Notes under the pieces: generated by a model
Seen by the model: only the letters and a program-made list of their open reading frames with translations
What the model was told of the DNA's origin: nothing
Database searches by the model: none
Program-made: the position numbers and the translations under genes
Source of the DNA: an uncultured Bacillota bacterium
GTDB lineage: Bacteria > Bacillota > Clostridia > Peptostreptococcales > Anaerovoracaceae
DNA: 40,495 nt
Assembly (NCBI GenBank): GCA_946629205.1
Contig: CAMOXP010000001.1
Span: forward strand, 1 to 40,495
Direction of reading: 5' to 3'
In this document: positions 6,323-15,851 of the stretch, piece after piece
How the letters are laid out: each line of letters begins with the position of its first letter
Position numbering within the stretch: the stretch's first letter is position 1

Positions 6323-8146
6323 TCACGCACGCTTGAACATGCGCTCCAGTTCGTATCTGGTCATTTTGATAAAGGTTGGTCTGCCGTGGGGGCAGGAAAA
6401 CGGATTGCTGCAGGCGCTGAGCTGTGTCATAAGCGCTTCTATTTCTGCCGCATCCAGCGTATCTCCGCCCTTGACGGCGGACTTGCAGGATCTTGTGATG
6501 ATCTTATCGAGGGTTCTGTGATCAGTCAGATCAGGTCTGTCACGGAATGCTCCGAACAGATCGCCCAGAAATGCTTCTGCCTCGCTCATTTCCATGAACG
6601 CGGGTATCTCCCGAACGATATATGTATTGTTTCCAAAGAACTCAATATCATAGCCCATGGCGCGGACCTGTCCGATCCAGCTGTTCTCGGACTCGGCAAC
6701 TTCTGAAGCCACGCTGAAAGAAAGCGGAACCAGCATCTGCTGGGAGACCTTCTCCTCGGCTTCAAACTGCCGCATCAGTTTCTCGTAGAACACCCTCTCG
6801 TGGGCGGCGTGCTGATCGATCATATAGAAACAATCCTCATCCTGTGCCAGAATATAGGTGTTGAAAACAGCGCCGATAATCGTCAAATCCTCAAAGTCAA
6901 AGGGCTTGTTTACTTCTTCGGGCACAGGATCCGGCGTTTGCTGCTTTCTGACCTCGGCATTCTGTGATTCGCGCATGGAACCCAGTACGGTCCTGATGTC
7001 GATGCGTTCCTGCTCACCCTGTTCCTGCTTACTGCGGGCAGGCGTTTCATAACGAAACGGCTCCTCGCCCAGAAAAGCCGGATATGGATCGGCTGCGCTC
7101 CGCGGCGGATTTGCCGGTTCCTCCTGACGGGACGCGACCGTTGCAGAAACATCCGGAACAGCCTGTTCTCCCTTTAGAGCATATGCAATGGCGTCTGCCA
7201 CGAAGTCCTCCACTTCGCTGTTGTCATCGAACCGGATTTCTTTCTTGGTTGGATGGATATTGACATCCAGTTTTTCCGGCGGCATGGACAGAAACAGGAA
7301 CGCGATGGGAAATCTCCCCTTGAACATCCGCTCCGCGTAAGCTTTGTCCAGAGCGTGCTCCAATACGGAACTTGCGATGATCCGTCCGTTGACGCAGAAG
7401 ATCTGCCGGCTTCTTGACGGAAGCGTTCTGTCGGGAGAAGACACAAATGCCTTCAGGGTGAACCCGCCAGCTGAAGCGGAGACCGGAATCAGGCCCTCCC
7501 CGATGTCTTTGCCGTAGATACTGATGATATTGGCGAGGATATTGCATTTGCCTGAAGTCGTAAACACCCTGTTTTTGCCGTTGATCATGCTGAAGCGGAC
7601 GTCAGGATAAGACAATGCGATTCGTGATACGAAGTCGATGATTTTACGGGATTCGGACGCGTCGGACGCCAGAAACTTATATCTTGCGGGCACGTTGAAA
7701 AACAGATCCCGCACAGTGACAGTCGTGCCCTCAGGACAGCCGACTGCTGTATTCTCCAGCACCTCGGATGCTTCGACGACGACCCTGCGGCCGGATTTCG
7801 AATCTGCAGTCTTGGTGATGAGCTCGGTTCTGGATACAGCGCAGATGCTGGCAAGAGCTTCGCCCCGGAAGCCGAGCGTTCCGATGCAGTCCAGATCCCT
7901 GACATCCGAGATCTTGCTTGTGGCGTGGCGGCGGAATGCTGTCTCCACGTCCGCCTCTTCGATGCCGAAGCCGTTGTCGGTGACCCTGATATAGGTCCTG
8001 CCGCCGTCCCTGATCTCAACGGTCACGGAAGTCGCCTCTGCGTCCAGAGCGTTTTCTACCAGTTCCTTGACAATCGAAACAGGCCGGTCAATGACTTCAC
8101 CGGCTGCGATCTTATCGGCAATATGTTTTTCTAAAATCTTTATCAT
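6323..8146 (-). CDS. mutL: DNA mismatch repair endonuclease MutL
   Basis: A 607-residue MutL with an N-terminal GHKL ATPase (1-330): ELVEN (28-32), DNGFG (57-61) and GFRGEAL (92-98). A Pro/Glu/Gln-rich linker (about 330-410) follows, then a C-terminal dimerisation and endonuclease domain. The metal-binding nicking motif DQHAAHERVFYE (444-455) is intact, together with SCKSAVK (553-559) and CPHGRP (585-590). This is therefore the nicking type of MutL used by organisms without MutH. GGGGAG lies 6 nt before the ATG. It lies 25 nt downstream of mutS in the same transcript. Confidence 0.97.
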   Translation of the reverse strand: MIKILEKHIADKIAAGEVIDRPVSIVKELVENALDAEATSVTVEIRDGGRTYIRVTDNGFGIEEADVETAFRRHATSKISDVRDLDCIGTLGFRGEALASICAVSRTELITKTADSKSGRRVVVEASEVLENTAVGCPEGTTVTVRDLFFNVPARYKFLASDASESRKIIDFVSRIALSYPDVRFSMINGKNRVFTTSGKCNILANIISIYGKDIGEGLIPVSASAGGFTLKAFVSSPDRTLPSRSRQIFCVNGRIIASSVLEHALDKAYAERMFKGRFPIAFLFLSMPPEKLDVNIHPTKKEIRFDDNSEVEDFVADAIAYALKGEQAVPDVSATVASRQEEPANPPRSAADPYPAFLGEEPFRYETPARSKQEQGEQERIDIRTVLGSMRESQNAEVRKQQTPDPVPEEVNKPFDFEDLTIIGAVFNTYILAQDEDCFYMIDQHAAHERVFYEKLMRQFEAEEKVSQQMLVPLSFSVASEVAESENSWIGQVRAMGYDIEFFGNNTYIVREIPAFMEMSEAEAFLGDLFGAFRDRPDLTDHRTLDKIITRSCKSAVKGGDTLDAAEIEALMTQLSACSNPFSCPHGRPTFIKMTRYELERMFKRA

Positions 8147-8171
8147 CAGGCTCTCCCCTGCCCCTTATAGT

Positions 8172-10799
8172 TTACAGATTTTTCTGCAGGTCTTCCAGAA
8201 TCTGCAGCGCCTGTGAAGGCGTTGTGTTCATTAAATCCAGCGATTTCAGTTTCTCCTTGATCGGATCCGGCATCGTCTCGAAGAACGTAAGCTGCGTTTC
8301 TCCGGTGTTTTCTTCCACGACAGCGGCGTTTTCCGCCATATCGCCGCCAAGGCTGTCCAGGTGCCCGCGGGCGTTCTCCAGAAGTTCCTCCGGGACGCCT
8401 GCCAGCTGTGCGACATGGATGCCGTAACTTCTCGACGCGGAGCCTTCGACGATCTTATGAAGGAACACAATATTCCCGTTATCCTCGAGCACATCCACAT
8501 TCAGGTTGCGGATACCTTCCATGGTGCTCTCCAGCACTGTCATCTCATGATAATGGGTAGCGAACAAAGTCCGTATACGCCGTTTGCTGATGAACTCAGC
8601 GGTAGCCCAGGCGATGGAAAGACCATCGTAGGTACTGGTGCCCCTGCCGATCTCATCGAGAATGATGAGACTTCTGGCGGTCGCTGAGTTCAGGATGTAC
8701 GCCAGTTCGCTCATTTCCACAAAGAACGTGCTCTGTCCCTGGGCCAGATTGTCTGAAGCGCCGATCCTGGTGAATATCCTGTCACAGATGCCGATACGGG
8801 CCCGGCTTGCAGGTACGAAACAGCCGGCCTGCGCCATCAGCACGATCAAGGCAGTCTGCCGCATATAGGTCGACTTACCGGACATGTTCGGCCCGGTAAT
8901 GATCAGAAGGTCTGCGTCTTTTCTGTCAAGGTATGTGTCATTTGAAACAAAAATACCGTCTCTGATGGACTGTTCGATAACAGGATGACGGCCTTGTTCG
9001 ATGGAAATCACATCCCCGTCGTCTATGGCCGGTTTCACATAATCGTTCTTTTCCGCAGTCTGTGCAAAAGCAGTCAGGACATCGAGGGCGGCCACAGCAT
9101 GAGATGTGCTCTGGATCTGACCGATGTATTCCCTGAGCTTGCTGCGCATATCGCAAAACAATTCGTATTCCAATTTGTTGATTTCTGCTTCTGCATTCAG
9201 AACAAGACGTTCTGTTTCTTTGAGCTGCGGCGTGATAAACCGCTCACAGTTGACAAGAGTCTGTTTACGGATATAATCATCGGGAACAAGCTCATAGTTG
9301 GACTTTGTCACTTCGATGTAGTAACCGAAGACTTTGTTGTAGCCGACCTTGAGGTTTTTGATCCCGGTTCGTTCTTTTTCAGTTGTCTCGAGGGACGCGA
9401 TCCATTGCTGCGCGTCAGCGATAGATGCTTTCAGGTCGTCCAGTTCCTGCGAGTATCCGGCTCTGATCAGTCCCCCTTCTTTGATCGTAAAGGGCGGTTC
9501 CTCAACGATCCCCGCATCTATCATGCTGCAGATATCTTCCAGCGGATAGATGCTGTCATGCAGCTGCCTGATCAGTTCTGAATCGAGAGCGGAAAGATCC
9601 ATGCGCAGTTCCGGCAAAACTCTGCAGGAATCTGCCAGCGCAACCAGATCCGGTCCGTTGGCCCTGCCTGTTGCGATCCTGCCGGTCAGGCGTTCGAAGT
9701 CGTAGACTTTCTTTAGATTCTCCTTGATATTGTTCCTTGTAAGAACGTCCTCCAGGAGTACTTCAACAGCATCAAGCCTGCTGTTGATCATGGGAGCATT
9801 GTTCAGCGGCTGCCGGATCCAGTGTTTCATCATCCTGGATCCCATGGCAGTGTGCGTCTTATCAAGCACGCCGAGAAGAGACCCCTGCAGCTTTTTCTCA
9901 AAGAGGGTCTCTGTCAGTTCAAGATTCTTGATCGTGGCCTTGTCAAGGGACATATGATCCCCGACGGAATAGACCGTCAGTGTGTTGATATGGGAAAGAT
10001 CGCTCTTCTGCGTATCATAGAGATAGAGCAGAAGCGCCCCAAGGGCTGTTTCTGCTTCTGTGTCTTCTTCAACGCCGATTCCTCTTGAAGAAGTAACTGA
10101 GAACTGGCGCCGGATGGTGTCGCGAAGCGCGTCCTGCCTATAGAATCTACCATCGATCAGATTGACATAGGAGTCGATCGATGTGCGGAGATCATCAGTG
10201 TCAAGTGTTTCCGATGTGAATTCATCCAGAATCAGCTCACTGGCGCTGATCTTGACCAGTTCATTGATAAGAGTCTGTCTGGCGGAAGGTCCCGAAAAGG
10301 ATGTGAGGCAGATCTCACCGGTCGATACGTCGCAGTATGACAATCCGATGCTCCCGGTCTTCCCTGCGCGCCCGGTTCCTGTCTGACCTGTGTAGACAGA
10401 CGCGATGTAATTATTCTCCTTCTCGTTGAGCATGCTGCCGGTCATGGCAGTGCCCGGAGTTACGATCTGGATCACCTCACGCCGAACGATGCCTTTGGCT
10501 GCCGCAGGATCTTCCACCTGTTCGCAGATCGCGACCTTATAGCCTTTGCCGATCAGGCGGGCGATGTAAGTATCCGCGGCATGGAAAGGGACTCCGCACA
10601 TGGGAGCCCTTTCTTCCAGACCGCATTGTTTGCCGGTCAGCGTTAATTCAAGTTCTCTTGAAGCGGTAATGGCGTCATCAAAGAACATTTCATAGAAATC
10701 GCCAAGCCTGAAGAACAGGATCTCATCCCTGTGTTCCTCCTTGATATCAAGATATTGTCTCATCATTGGCGAAAGCTTTGATTTGTCCACTTCTACCAC
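8172..10799 (-). CDS. mutS: DNA mismatch repair ATPase MutS
   Basis: An 875-residue MutS. The mismatch-reading F-Y-E motif is F35-Y36-E37 in FRLGDFYEMF. The connector, core and clamp domains follow (about 130-590). The ATPase has Walker A GPNMSGKST (636-644), STFFVEM (690-696), Walker B LIILDEIG (711-718), TSTYDG (721-726) and ATHYHE (747-752). A C-terminal helix-turn-helix dimerisation region completes it. The start is GTG, 6 nt after AAAGGTGG. It recognises mismatches and recruits MutL, encoded immediately downstream. Confidence 0.97.
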   Translation of the reverse strand: MVEVDKSKLSPMMRQYLDIKEEHRDEILFFRLGDFYEMFFDDAITASRELELTLTGKQCGLEERAPMCGVPFHAADTYIARLIGKGYKVAICEQVEDPAAAKGIVRREVIQIVTPGTAMTGSMLNEKENNYIASVYTGQTGTGRAGKTGSIGLSYCDVSTGEICLTSFSGPSARQTLINELVKISASELILDEFTSETLDTDDLRTSIDSYVNLIDGRFYRQDALRDTIRRQFSVTSSRGIGVEEDTEAETALGALLLYLYDTQKSDLSHINTLTVYSVGDHMSLDKATIKNLELTETLFEKKLQGSLLGVLDKTHTAMGSRMMKHWIRQPLNNAPMINSRLDAVEVLLEDVLTRNNIKENLKKVYDFERLTGRIATGRANGPDLVALADSCRVLPELRMDLSALDSELIRQLHDSIYPLEDICSMIDAGIVEEPPFTIKEGGLIRAGYSQELDDLKASIADAQQWIASLETTEKERTGIKNLKVGYNKVFGYYIEVTKSNYELVPDDYIRKQTLVNCERFITPQLKETERLVLNAEAEINKLEYELFCDMRSKLREYIGQIQSTSHAVAALDVLTAFAQTAEKNDYVKPAIDDGDVISIEQGRHPVIEQSIRDGIFVSNDTYLDRKDADLLIITGPNMSGKSTYMRQTALIVLMAQAGCFVPASRARIGICDRIFTRIGASDNLAQGQSTFFVEMSELAYILNSATARSLIILDEIGRGTSTYDGLSIAWATAEFISKRRIRTLFATHYHEMTVLESTMEGIRNLNVDVLEDNGNIVFLHKIVEGSASRSYGIHVAQLAGVPEELLENARGHLDSLGGDMAENAAVVEENTGETQLTFFETMPDPIKEKLKSLDLMNTTPSQALQILEDLQKNL

Positions 10800-10833
10800 T
10801 TCATACCACCTTTTAGTTTCTGCCTTTTATTTT

Positions 10834-12033
10834 CTACTTGCCGAGTTTCTTGTTATAAGCTTCGATACCCAGCTTGATCAGTTCTGCACCTCTTCTCATC
10901 TTCGCAGGCTCCAGAACGTACGCGATACGCATTTCATCTTTGCCCAGACCCGGCGTCGCATAGAATCCGCTTGCCGGCGTGAACATGACTGTTTCACCGT
11001 TGTCGTCAAATTCTGTCAGCATGAACATGAGGAAATCTTCTACGTCCTCTACCGGCAGCTTGGCTGTCAGATAGAATGCTCCGCCCGGCTTCTGGCATAC
11101 GACGCCGGGGATCTTTGAGATTTCTTCATACGCCGCGTCTCTTCTGGCGCAGTATTCTTCTCTCGCGGAATCATAATAGGACTTGTCCAGTCTGTACAGT
11201 GCAGCAGCACCGACCTGCTCCAGCGTCGGACAGCAGAGTCTGCCCTGAGCAAGCTTCAGGATACCGCTCATCAGGTCTTTGTTCTTGGAGATGACTGCAC
11301 CGACTCTGGCGCCGCATGCGGAGTATCTCTTGGAAACGGAGTCTACGAGTACGACTCTGTCAGCCAGGTCTTCCAGCATTCCGAATGAAGTGACCTCTCT
11401 GCCGTCATATGCGAATTCTCTGTACACTTCGTCAGAGATGATCCACAAATCGTGCTCCTTGGCAATTTCGCCGACCAGCTTCATCTCATCAAGGGTAAGG
11501 ACTCTTCCTGTCGGGTTGCCCGGGCTGATGCAGCAGATGGCCTTGGTCTGCGGTGTGATCGCCGCTTCGATCAGGTCTTTCTTGGCCCAAGCGTATCCGT
11601 CTTCAGCTTTTGTTGTGAGCGGAACCAGCTTGCCGTTTACCTGGTTGCAGAATGTGTTGTAGTTCGTATAGAAAGGTTCTGCGATGAGCGCTTCCTCACC
11701 CGGGTTGAGCAATGCTGTGAAGATGAGTGTGAGCGCTTCACTGCCGCCGTTTGTGATGAGGATGTCATCCCTTGTATAGTGCATGTCATAAAGTTTCATG
11801 TAGTCGATCATCGCATCGAGCAGTTCCGTCACGCCGCCGGACTCCGCGTAAGCAATGACCTTCTTGTCGAAGTTGTTGATTGCTTCCTTGAAGCACGGAG
11901 GTGTTTCCACATCAGGTTGGCCGATGTTCAGACGATACACCGTCTTGCCGTTGGCTTCCGCCTCAAATCCGTACTTGTTGAATCTTCTGATCGGTGAAAA
12001 CTGCATCGATCCTACTCTGTTAGAAATATCCAT
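10834..12033 (-). CDS. Class I/II PLP-dependent aminotransferase
   Basis: A 399-residue fold-type I aminotransferase of the aspartate/aromatic group. The PLP lysine is K235 in SVSKRYSACGAR, with R243 binding the phosphate. PGNPTG (171-176), the SDEVY aspartate (D201) and the carboxylate-binding Arg in DEMRIAY (about 380) are all present. The substrate cannot be fixed from sequence; aspartate, alanine or aromatic amino acids are possible. AAAGGAG precedes the ATG. It sits between tlyA and mutS, where many Clostridia instead carry nadK-argR-recN after tlyA, so the position is unusual. It follows tlyA by 56 nt, the widest gap in this run, but no convincing promoter is seen there. Confidence 0.9.
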   Translation of the reverse strand: MDISNRVGSMQFSPIRRFNKYGFEAEANGKTVYRLNIGQPDVETPPCFKEAINNFDKKVIAYAESGGVTELLDAMIDYMKLYDMHYTRDDILITNGGSEALTLIFTALLNPGEEALIAEPFYTNYNTFCNQVNGKLVPLTTKAEDGYAWAKKDLIEAAITPQTKAICCISPGNPTGRVLTLDEMKLVGEIAKEHDLWIISDEVYREFAYDGREVTSFGMLEDLADRVVLVDSVSKRYSACGARVGAVISKNKDLMSGILKLAQGRLCCPTLEQVGAAALYRLDKSYYDSAREEYCARRDAAYEEISKIPGVVCQKPGGAFYLTAKLPVEDVEDFLMFMLTEFDDNGETVMFTPASGFYATPGLGKDEMRIAYVLEPAKMRRGAELIKLGIEAYNKKLGK

Positions 12034-12089
12034 CGCATCTGTCTCCTTTGATTAATAAAATAATGTTTCTATATAAAGGCCGTACGCCT

Positions 12090-12893
12090 CTATTTCAGTT
12101 CTTCATGTGAATCCGAAACGACACAGTCGATGAGCGGATCCGTATCTATATTATTATCGCATTTTTGCTTCTTCATGAAAAGAAGATATTCAATATTTCC
12201 TTTTGTTCCTGTCACAGGTGAATAAGTGAGCCCCCATGTATAAAGGCCGTTGTCTTCTCCGTATCCGATGACCTGACGGATGACCTGACGGTGGACCTGC
12301 GGGTCCCGGACAATGCCCTTCTTGCCGACCTGCTCTCTGCCGGCTTCAAACTGAGGCTTTACAAGGCATACCAGACATCCGGATGCATCCAGAAGCTCCG
12401 CGGCAACAGGGAATACCAGTTTCAGAGAAATGAACGACACATCGATGCTGATGAAATCCACATCCCGTCCGATCTCATCCACATCCAGGTACCTGACATT
12501 GCACTTCTCCATGTTCACGACCCGAGGATCGTTACGCAGTTTCCAGTCAAGCTGACCGTAGCCCACATCGATGCAGTAGACCTTCGCCGCACCGTTCATC
12601 AGCATGCAGTCCGTAAAGCCTCCTGTGGAAGCGCCGATATCGACGGCCTTCGCTCCGTCAAGGGCGAAATCCCACGTTTTCAGGGCCTTTTCCAGTTTCA
12701 GCCCTCCACGGCTCACATATGGGCACAAATCCTCTTTCACGGCGATTTCAGCCGTTTCAGGTACAGGTGTGCCTGGTTTGTCACATCTCTGGCCGTCCAC
12801 ATAGACCAGTCCTGCCATGATCGATGCCTTTGCTTTCTCTCTGGACGGGAAAATGCCTAGTTCAGTTGTCAGTATATCAAGTCGTTTCTTCAT
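12090..12893 (-). CDS. tlyA: TlyA family rRNA (cytidine-2'-O)-methyltransferase / hemolysin
   Basis: A 267-residue protein with an S4 RNA-binding domain (about 3-65) and an FtsJ/RrmJ-like methyltransferase domain. The SAM-binding motif is DIGASTGGF (85-93), followed by the YCIDVGYGQL motif. TlyA proteins methylate ribosomal RNA; the haemolysin label is historical. The ATG overlaps the dxs stop as ATGA. The dxs-tlyA pairing is conserved across Clostridia and Bacilli. Confidence 0.92.
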   Translation of the reverse strand: MKKRLDILTTELGIFPSREKAKASIMAGLVYVDGQRCDKPGTPVPETAEIAVKEDLCPYVSRGGLKLEKALKTWDFALDGAKAVDIGASTGGFTDCMLMNGAAKVYCIDVGYGQLDWKLRNDPRVVNMEKCNVRYLDVDEIGRDVDFISIDVSFISLKLVFPVAAELLDASGCLVCLVKPQFEAGREQVGKKGIVRDPQVHRQVIRQVIGYGEDNGLYTWGLTYSPVTGTKGNIEYLLFMKKQKCDNNIDTDPLIDCVVSDSHEELK

Positions 12894-14743
12894 CTGATGT
12901 TCTGTCTTACCACATCTTCTATGGAACCTGCATCCAGCCCGTATTTCTGATACAGCTGCTCCTGGGTCCCGTGTTCTATGAACTGATCCGGCCAGCCGAG
13001 ATTGATGACTTTCGTATCTTTATCTGCTGTCAGGGCTTTGACAGCTTCCCCGACGCCTCCTGTCACGATACCGTCTTCTAAGGTCACAAGCAATGCAAAA
13101 TCATCCGCTGCTTCCATCAAAAGCTTTTCGTCAAGAGGACTGACGCTGGCGATATTCACGACTCCTGCACTGATTCCGTCTGCTGCGAGGCGTTCCGCCG
13201 CCTCGAGGGCCGGCTTGACCATGGTCCCTACTGCCCATATGTCGGCATCTGTGCCGTCCCTGAGCCGAATCGCTCTGCCGGCGGAGTCTGCACACTCCAT
13301 ATCCAGATCGACCGCGGTTCCTCTCGGATACCGGATCGCACACGGACCTCCTGATTCCAGGGAAAGCTCGAGCATGGCTTTGAGTTCCGGCCCGTCCTTC
13401 GGCGCGAGCACCGTCATGTTCGGCATGGAACGAAGGTATGTGAGATCGAACAGTCCGTGATGAGTCTCGCCGTCGGCGCCCACCACGCCGGCCCTGTCGA
13501 TACAGAAGGTGACCGGCAGATTCTGCAGGCACACATCCTCCAGGATCTGATCGTAGGCTCTCTGCAGGAAGGAGGAATATACCGCCACGTAAGGCCGCAT
13601 TCCTGCCTTTGCGAGACCTGCTGCGAACGTTACGCTGTGGCCTTCGGCGATTCCTACATCAAAGAACCGCTTCGGGAACTTTTTGCAAAAGCCTTCCAGC
13701 CCGACGCCGTCCGTCATGGCGGCGCTGATAGCGATGACTCTGTCATCTCTGTCCGCCATTTGAATAAGCTTACTTCCGAAAACTGAAGAATACGACTCTC
13801 CTGATGATTTTTTGACTGGCTTCCCGGAATCTACGTCAAAGGCTCCGATGCCGTGATAGACATTAGGTTGCTGCTCTGCTTTCGAATAGCCTTTGCCCTT
13901 CTGGGTAACGGCATGGATCAGGACGGGGCCTTTGAGTTTGCCAGCGCGTTCCAGAGTCTGACAAAGCTCCTTAACATTGTGACCGTCTACAGGTCCGATG
14001 TATTTAAAGCCTAATTCTTCAAAGAATATCCCGTCGATGACAGTATACTTGATGTCTTCTTTGACGTTGTGCAGCCCGGAAATGACACTCTCGCCCACAA
14101 CGGGGACCTTGGAGAGCCCTTTCTTGACTTTGGTCTTCAAATGCACATACTTGTCCGTACTTGTGATTCGTCCGAGGGAACCGGAAAGACCGCCGATATT
14201 CCTGGATATAGACATCCCGTTGTCATTGAGTACAACGATAAGATCTGTGTTCATGCTCCCGGCGTTGTTCAGCGCCTCATAGGCAAGTCCGCCGGTCATT
14301 GCTCCGTCCCCAATGACAGAGATCACCTTATAGTCTTCACCTTTCATATCCCTTGCTGTCGCAAGACCCAGACCAAGAGAAATGGAAGTACTGCTGTGCC
14401 CGGTATCGAACACGTCATATTCGCTCTCGCAGGATTTGGGAAAACCGCTGATTCCTCCGTATTTACGGAGAGTTCCGAAGTCCTGCATGCGTCCCGTCAG
14501 GATCTTGTGGACATAAGACTGGTGTCCCACATCCCAGATGATTTTGTCACGCGGCGTATCAAAGCATCTGTGGAGCGCGATCGTAAGCTCCACGATGCCC
14601 AGATTTGACGCCAGATGTCCGCCTGTCCTTGAAACAGATTCCACTAGAAAATCCCTGAGTTCGTAGGAAAGCAGTTCCAGTTGATCAAAATCCATCGTTT
14701 TCAGATCTTCAGGAAATTTATGTTCTGATAAATAATTGCTCAT
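12890..14743 (-). CDS. dxs: 1-deoxy-D-xylulose-5-phosphate synthase
   Basis: A 617-residue thiamine-diphosphate enzyme that makes DXP from pyruvate and glyceraldehyde-3-phosphate, the first step of the MEP isoprenoid pathway. Visible motifs are GGHLASNLG (41-49), DVGHQSY (71-77), the TPP motif GDGAMTGG...LNDN (145-174), the catalytic Glu of the pyrimidine domain in GIAEGH (about 366) and RAGVVGADGETHHG. The C-terminal transketolase domain is complete. It lies 27 nt after ispA, so the first enzyme of the pathway and a prenyl chain-elongating enzyme are co-transcribed. Confidence 0.97.
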   Translation of the reverse strand: MSNYLSEHKFPEDLKTMDFDQLELLSYELRDFLVESVSRTGGHLASNLGIVELTIALHRCFDTPRDKIIWDVGHQSYVHKILTGRMQDFGTLRKYGGISGFPKSCESEYDVFDTGHSSTSISLGLGLATARDMKGEDYKVISVIGDGAMTGGLAYEALNNAGSMNTDLIVVLNDNGMSISRNIGGLSGSLGRITSTDKYVHLKTKVKKGLSKVPVVGESVISGLHNVKEDIKYTVIDGIFFEELGFKYIGPVDGHNVKELCQTLERAGKLKGPVLIHAVTQKGKGYSKAEQQPNVYHGIGAFDVDSGKPVKKSSGESYSSVFGSKLIQMADRDDRVIAISAAMTDGVGLEGFCKKFPKRFFDVGIAEGHSVTFAAGLAKAGMRPYVAVYSSFLQRAYDQILEDVCLQNLPVTFCIDRAGVVGADGETHHGLFDLTYLRSMPNMTVLAPKDGPELKAMLELSLESGGPCAIRYPRGTAVDLDMECADSAGRAIRLRDGTDADIWAVGTMVKPALEAAERLAADGISAGVVNIASVSPLDEKLLMEAADDFALLVTLEDGIVTGGVGEAVKALTADKDTKVINLGWPDQFIEHGTQEQLYQKYGLDAGSIEDVVRQNIR

Positions 14744-14770
14744 TTTGATTGTCCTATACCCGTCAATACC

Positions 14771-15667
14771 TTAGTATGCCCTCGACGCAAGCATCTCCGC
14801 CAAATCATTGAAAAGTTCAGCATTATCGTAGTACTCTGCCAGTGCTTCCTTCGCTGCGTCAGTCAGTTCCCTGAGTTTCTTCTTTGATTCATCCATCCCG
14901 TAGAGAGCCGGATAAGTTGCCTTGCTGTTGGCCTCATCGTGTCCGGTCTCCTTACCAAGCAGTTCCTGATCGCCCTCGACATCCAGGATGTCATCGCAGA
15001 CTTGAAATGCCAGCCCGAGGTTTTCTGCGTATACTGTGAGGTTCTCCAGTTCCTCTTCGCTGCATGAGCCCAGTCTGGCACCGGCTCTCACCGCGCCTAT
15101 GATCATATCAGCGGTCTTGGTGATGTGTATGTAGTCCAGAAGTTCTTTTGAACACCGTTTGTTCTCAGCTTCGACATCGGCGATCTGTCCTGCAACCATG
15201 CCTGTGACCCCGGCGCCCTTGACGATTTCGTAAGCTGCCCTGATTCTGCTTTTAAGAGCGTCGAAGTTGTCGAAATACAGCAGCATATCACGCTGCATAG
15301 CCTCATAGGCCGCCGATTGCAGTCCGTCGCCTGCCAGCGTTGCAACGGCATCTCCATAAACCATGTGGTTGGTAGGAAGCCCTCTTCTAAGCTCGTCATC
15401 GTCCATGCAGGGCATGTCGTCGTGAATAAGGGAATATGTATGGATGTATTCGATGGCACATGCGTAAGGAAGCGCCTCATCTGCCTTGCCGCCGCAGAAC
15501 TCGCAGGCAGCCATAAGCAGAACCGGTCTGATCCGTTTACCGCCGGCTGTCAGGCTGTATCGCATCGAGTCATATAAGGTAATGCTCTTCTGGTCAATAT
15601 CAGGAATGAAGTCCATAATATGATCTTCAAATAACTTTCTGTATTCTTCAAATGTTTTCTCAATCAT
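14771..15667 (-). CDS. ispA: Polyprenyl synthetase (farnesyl/geranylgeranyl diphosphate synthase)
   Basis: A 298-residue all-helical trans-prenyltransferase. The first Asp-rich motif is DDMPCMDDD (83-91) and the second is DDILD (225-229). GGKRIRP (42-48) binds diphosphate. It condenses DMAPP/IPP into a short-chain prenyl diphosphate for undecaprenyl phosphate and quinone-like lipids. Product length is set by residues before the first Asp motif (YIHTYSLIH) and is most likely C15, as in other xseB-linked IspA proteins. The ATG overlaps the xseB stop by 8 nt. Confidence 0.93.
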   Translation of the reverse strand: MIEKTFEEYRKLFEDHIMDFIPDIDQKSITLYDSMRYSLTAGGKRIRPVLLMAACEFCGGKADEALPYACAIEYIHTYSLIHDDMPCMDDDELRRGLPTNHMVYGDAVATLAGDGLQSAAYEAMQRDMLLYFDNFDALKSRIRAAYEIVKGAGVTGMVAGQIADVEAENKRCSKELLDYIHITKTADMIIGAVRAGARLGSCSEEELENLTVYAENLGLAFQVCDDILDVEGDQELLGKETGHDEANSKATYPALYGMDESKKKLRELTDAAKEALAEYYDNAELFNDLAEMLASRAY

Positions 15668-15851
15668 TTGTCAGCACCTCGACTTTCTGCTGGGCCTCTT
15701 CCAGAATTTTCGAGCATTCTTTATATGCCTGCAGGCCTTCTTCGTAATTCTTGATAGCGTCTTCCAGGGATGTCTCCTGCGATTTGAGTTTCTCCGATGC
15801 CGCCTCAAGACGCTTGAGGGATTCCTCAAAGGAAGGTTTCTTTTCAGTCAT
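15660..15851 (-). CDS. xseB: Exodeoxyribonuclease VII small subunit
   Basis: A 63-residue helical protein with the family pattern SFEESLKRLE...LEDAIKNYEEG. It forms the small subunit of exonuclease VII, several copies decorating one XseA, which degrades single-stranded DNA. Its start overlaps xseA by 8 nt and its stop overlaps ispA by 8 nt, giving matching coupled junctions on both sides. Confidence 0.95.
   Translation of the reverse strand: MTEKKPSFEESLKRLEAASEKLKSQETSLEDAIKNYEEGLQAYKECSKILEEAQQKVEVLTND

Noticed and set aside
12034..12089. Promoter or terminator in the tlyA/aminotransferase gap
   Set aside because: AT-rich stretches are present but no -35/-10 pair at 16-18 nt is convincing, and the AGGC/GCCT stem is only 4 bp.
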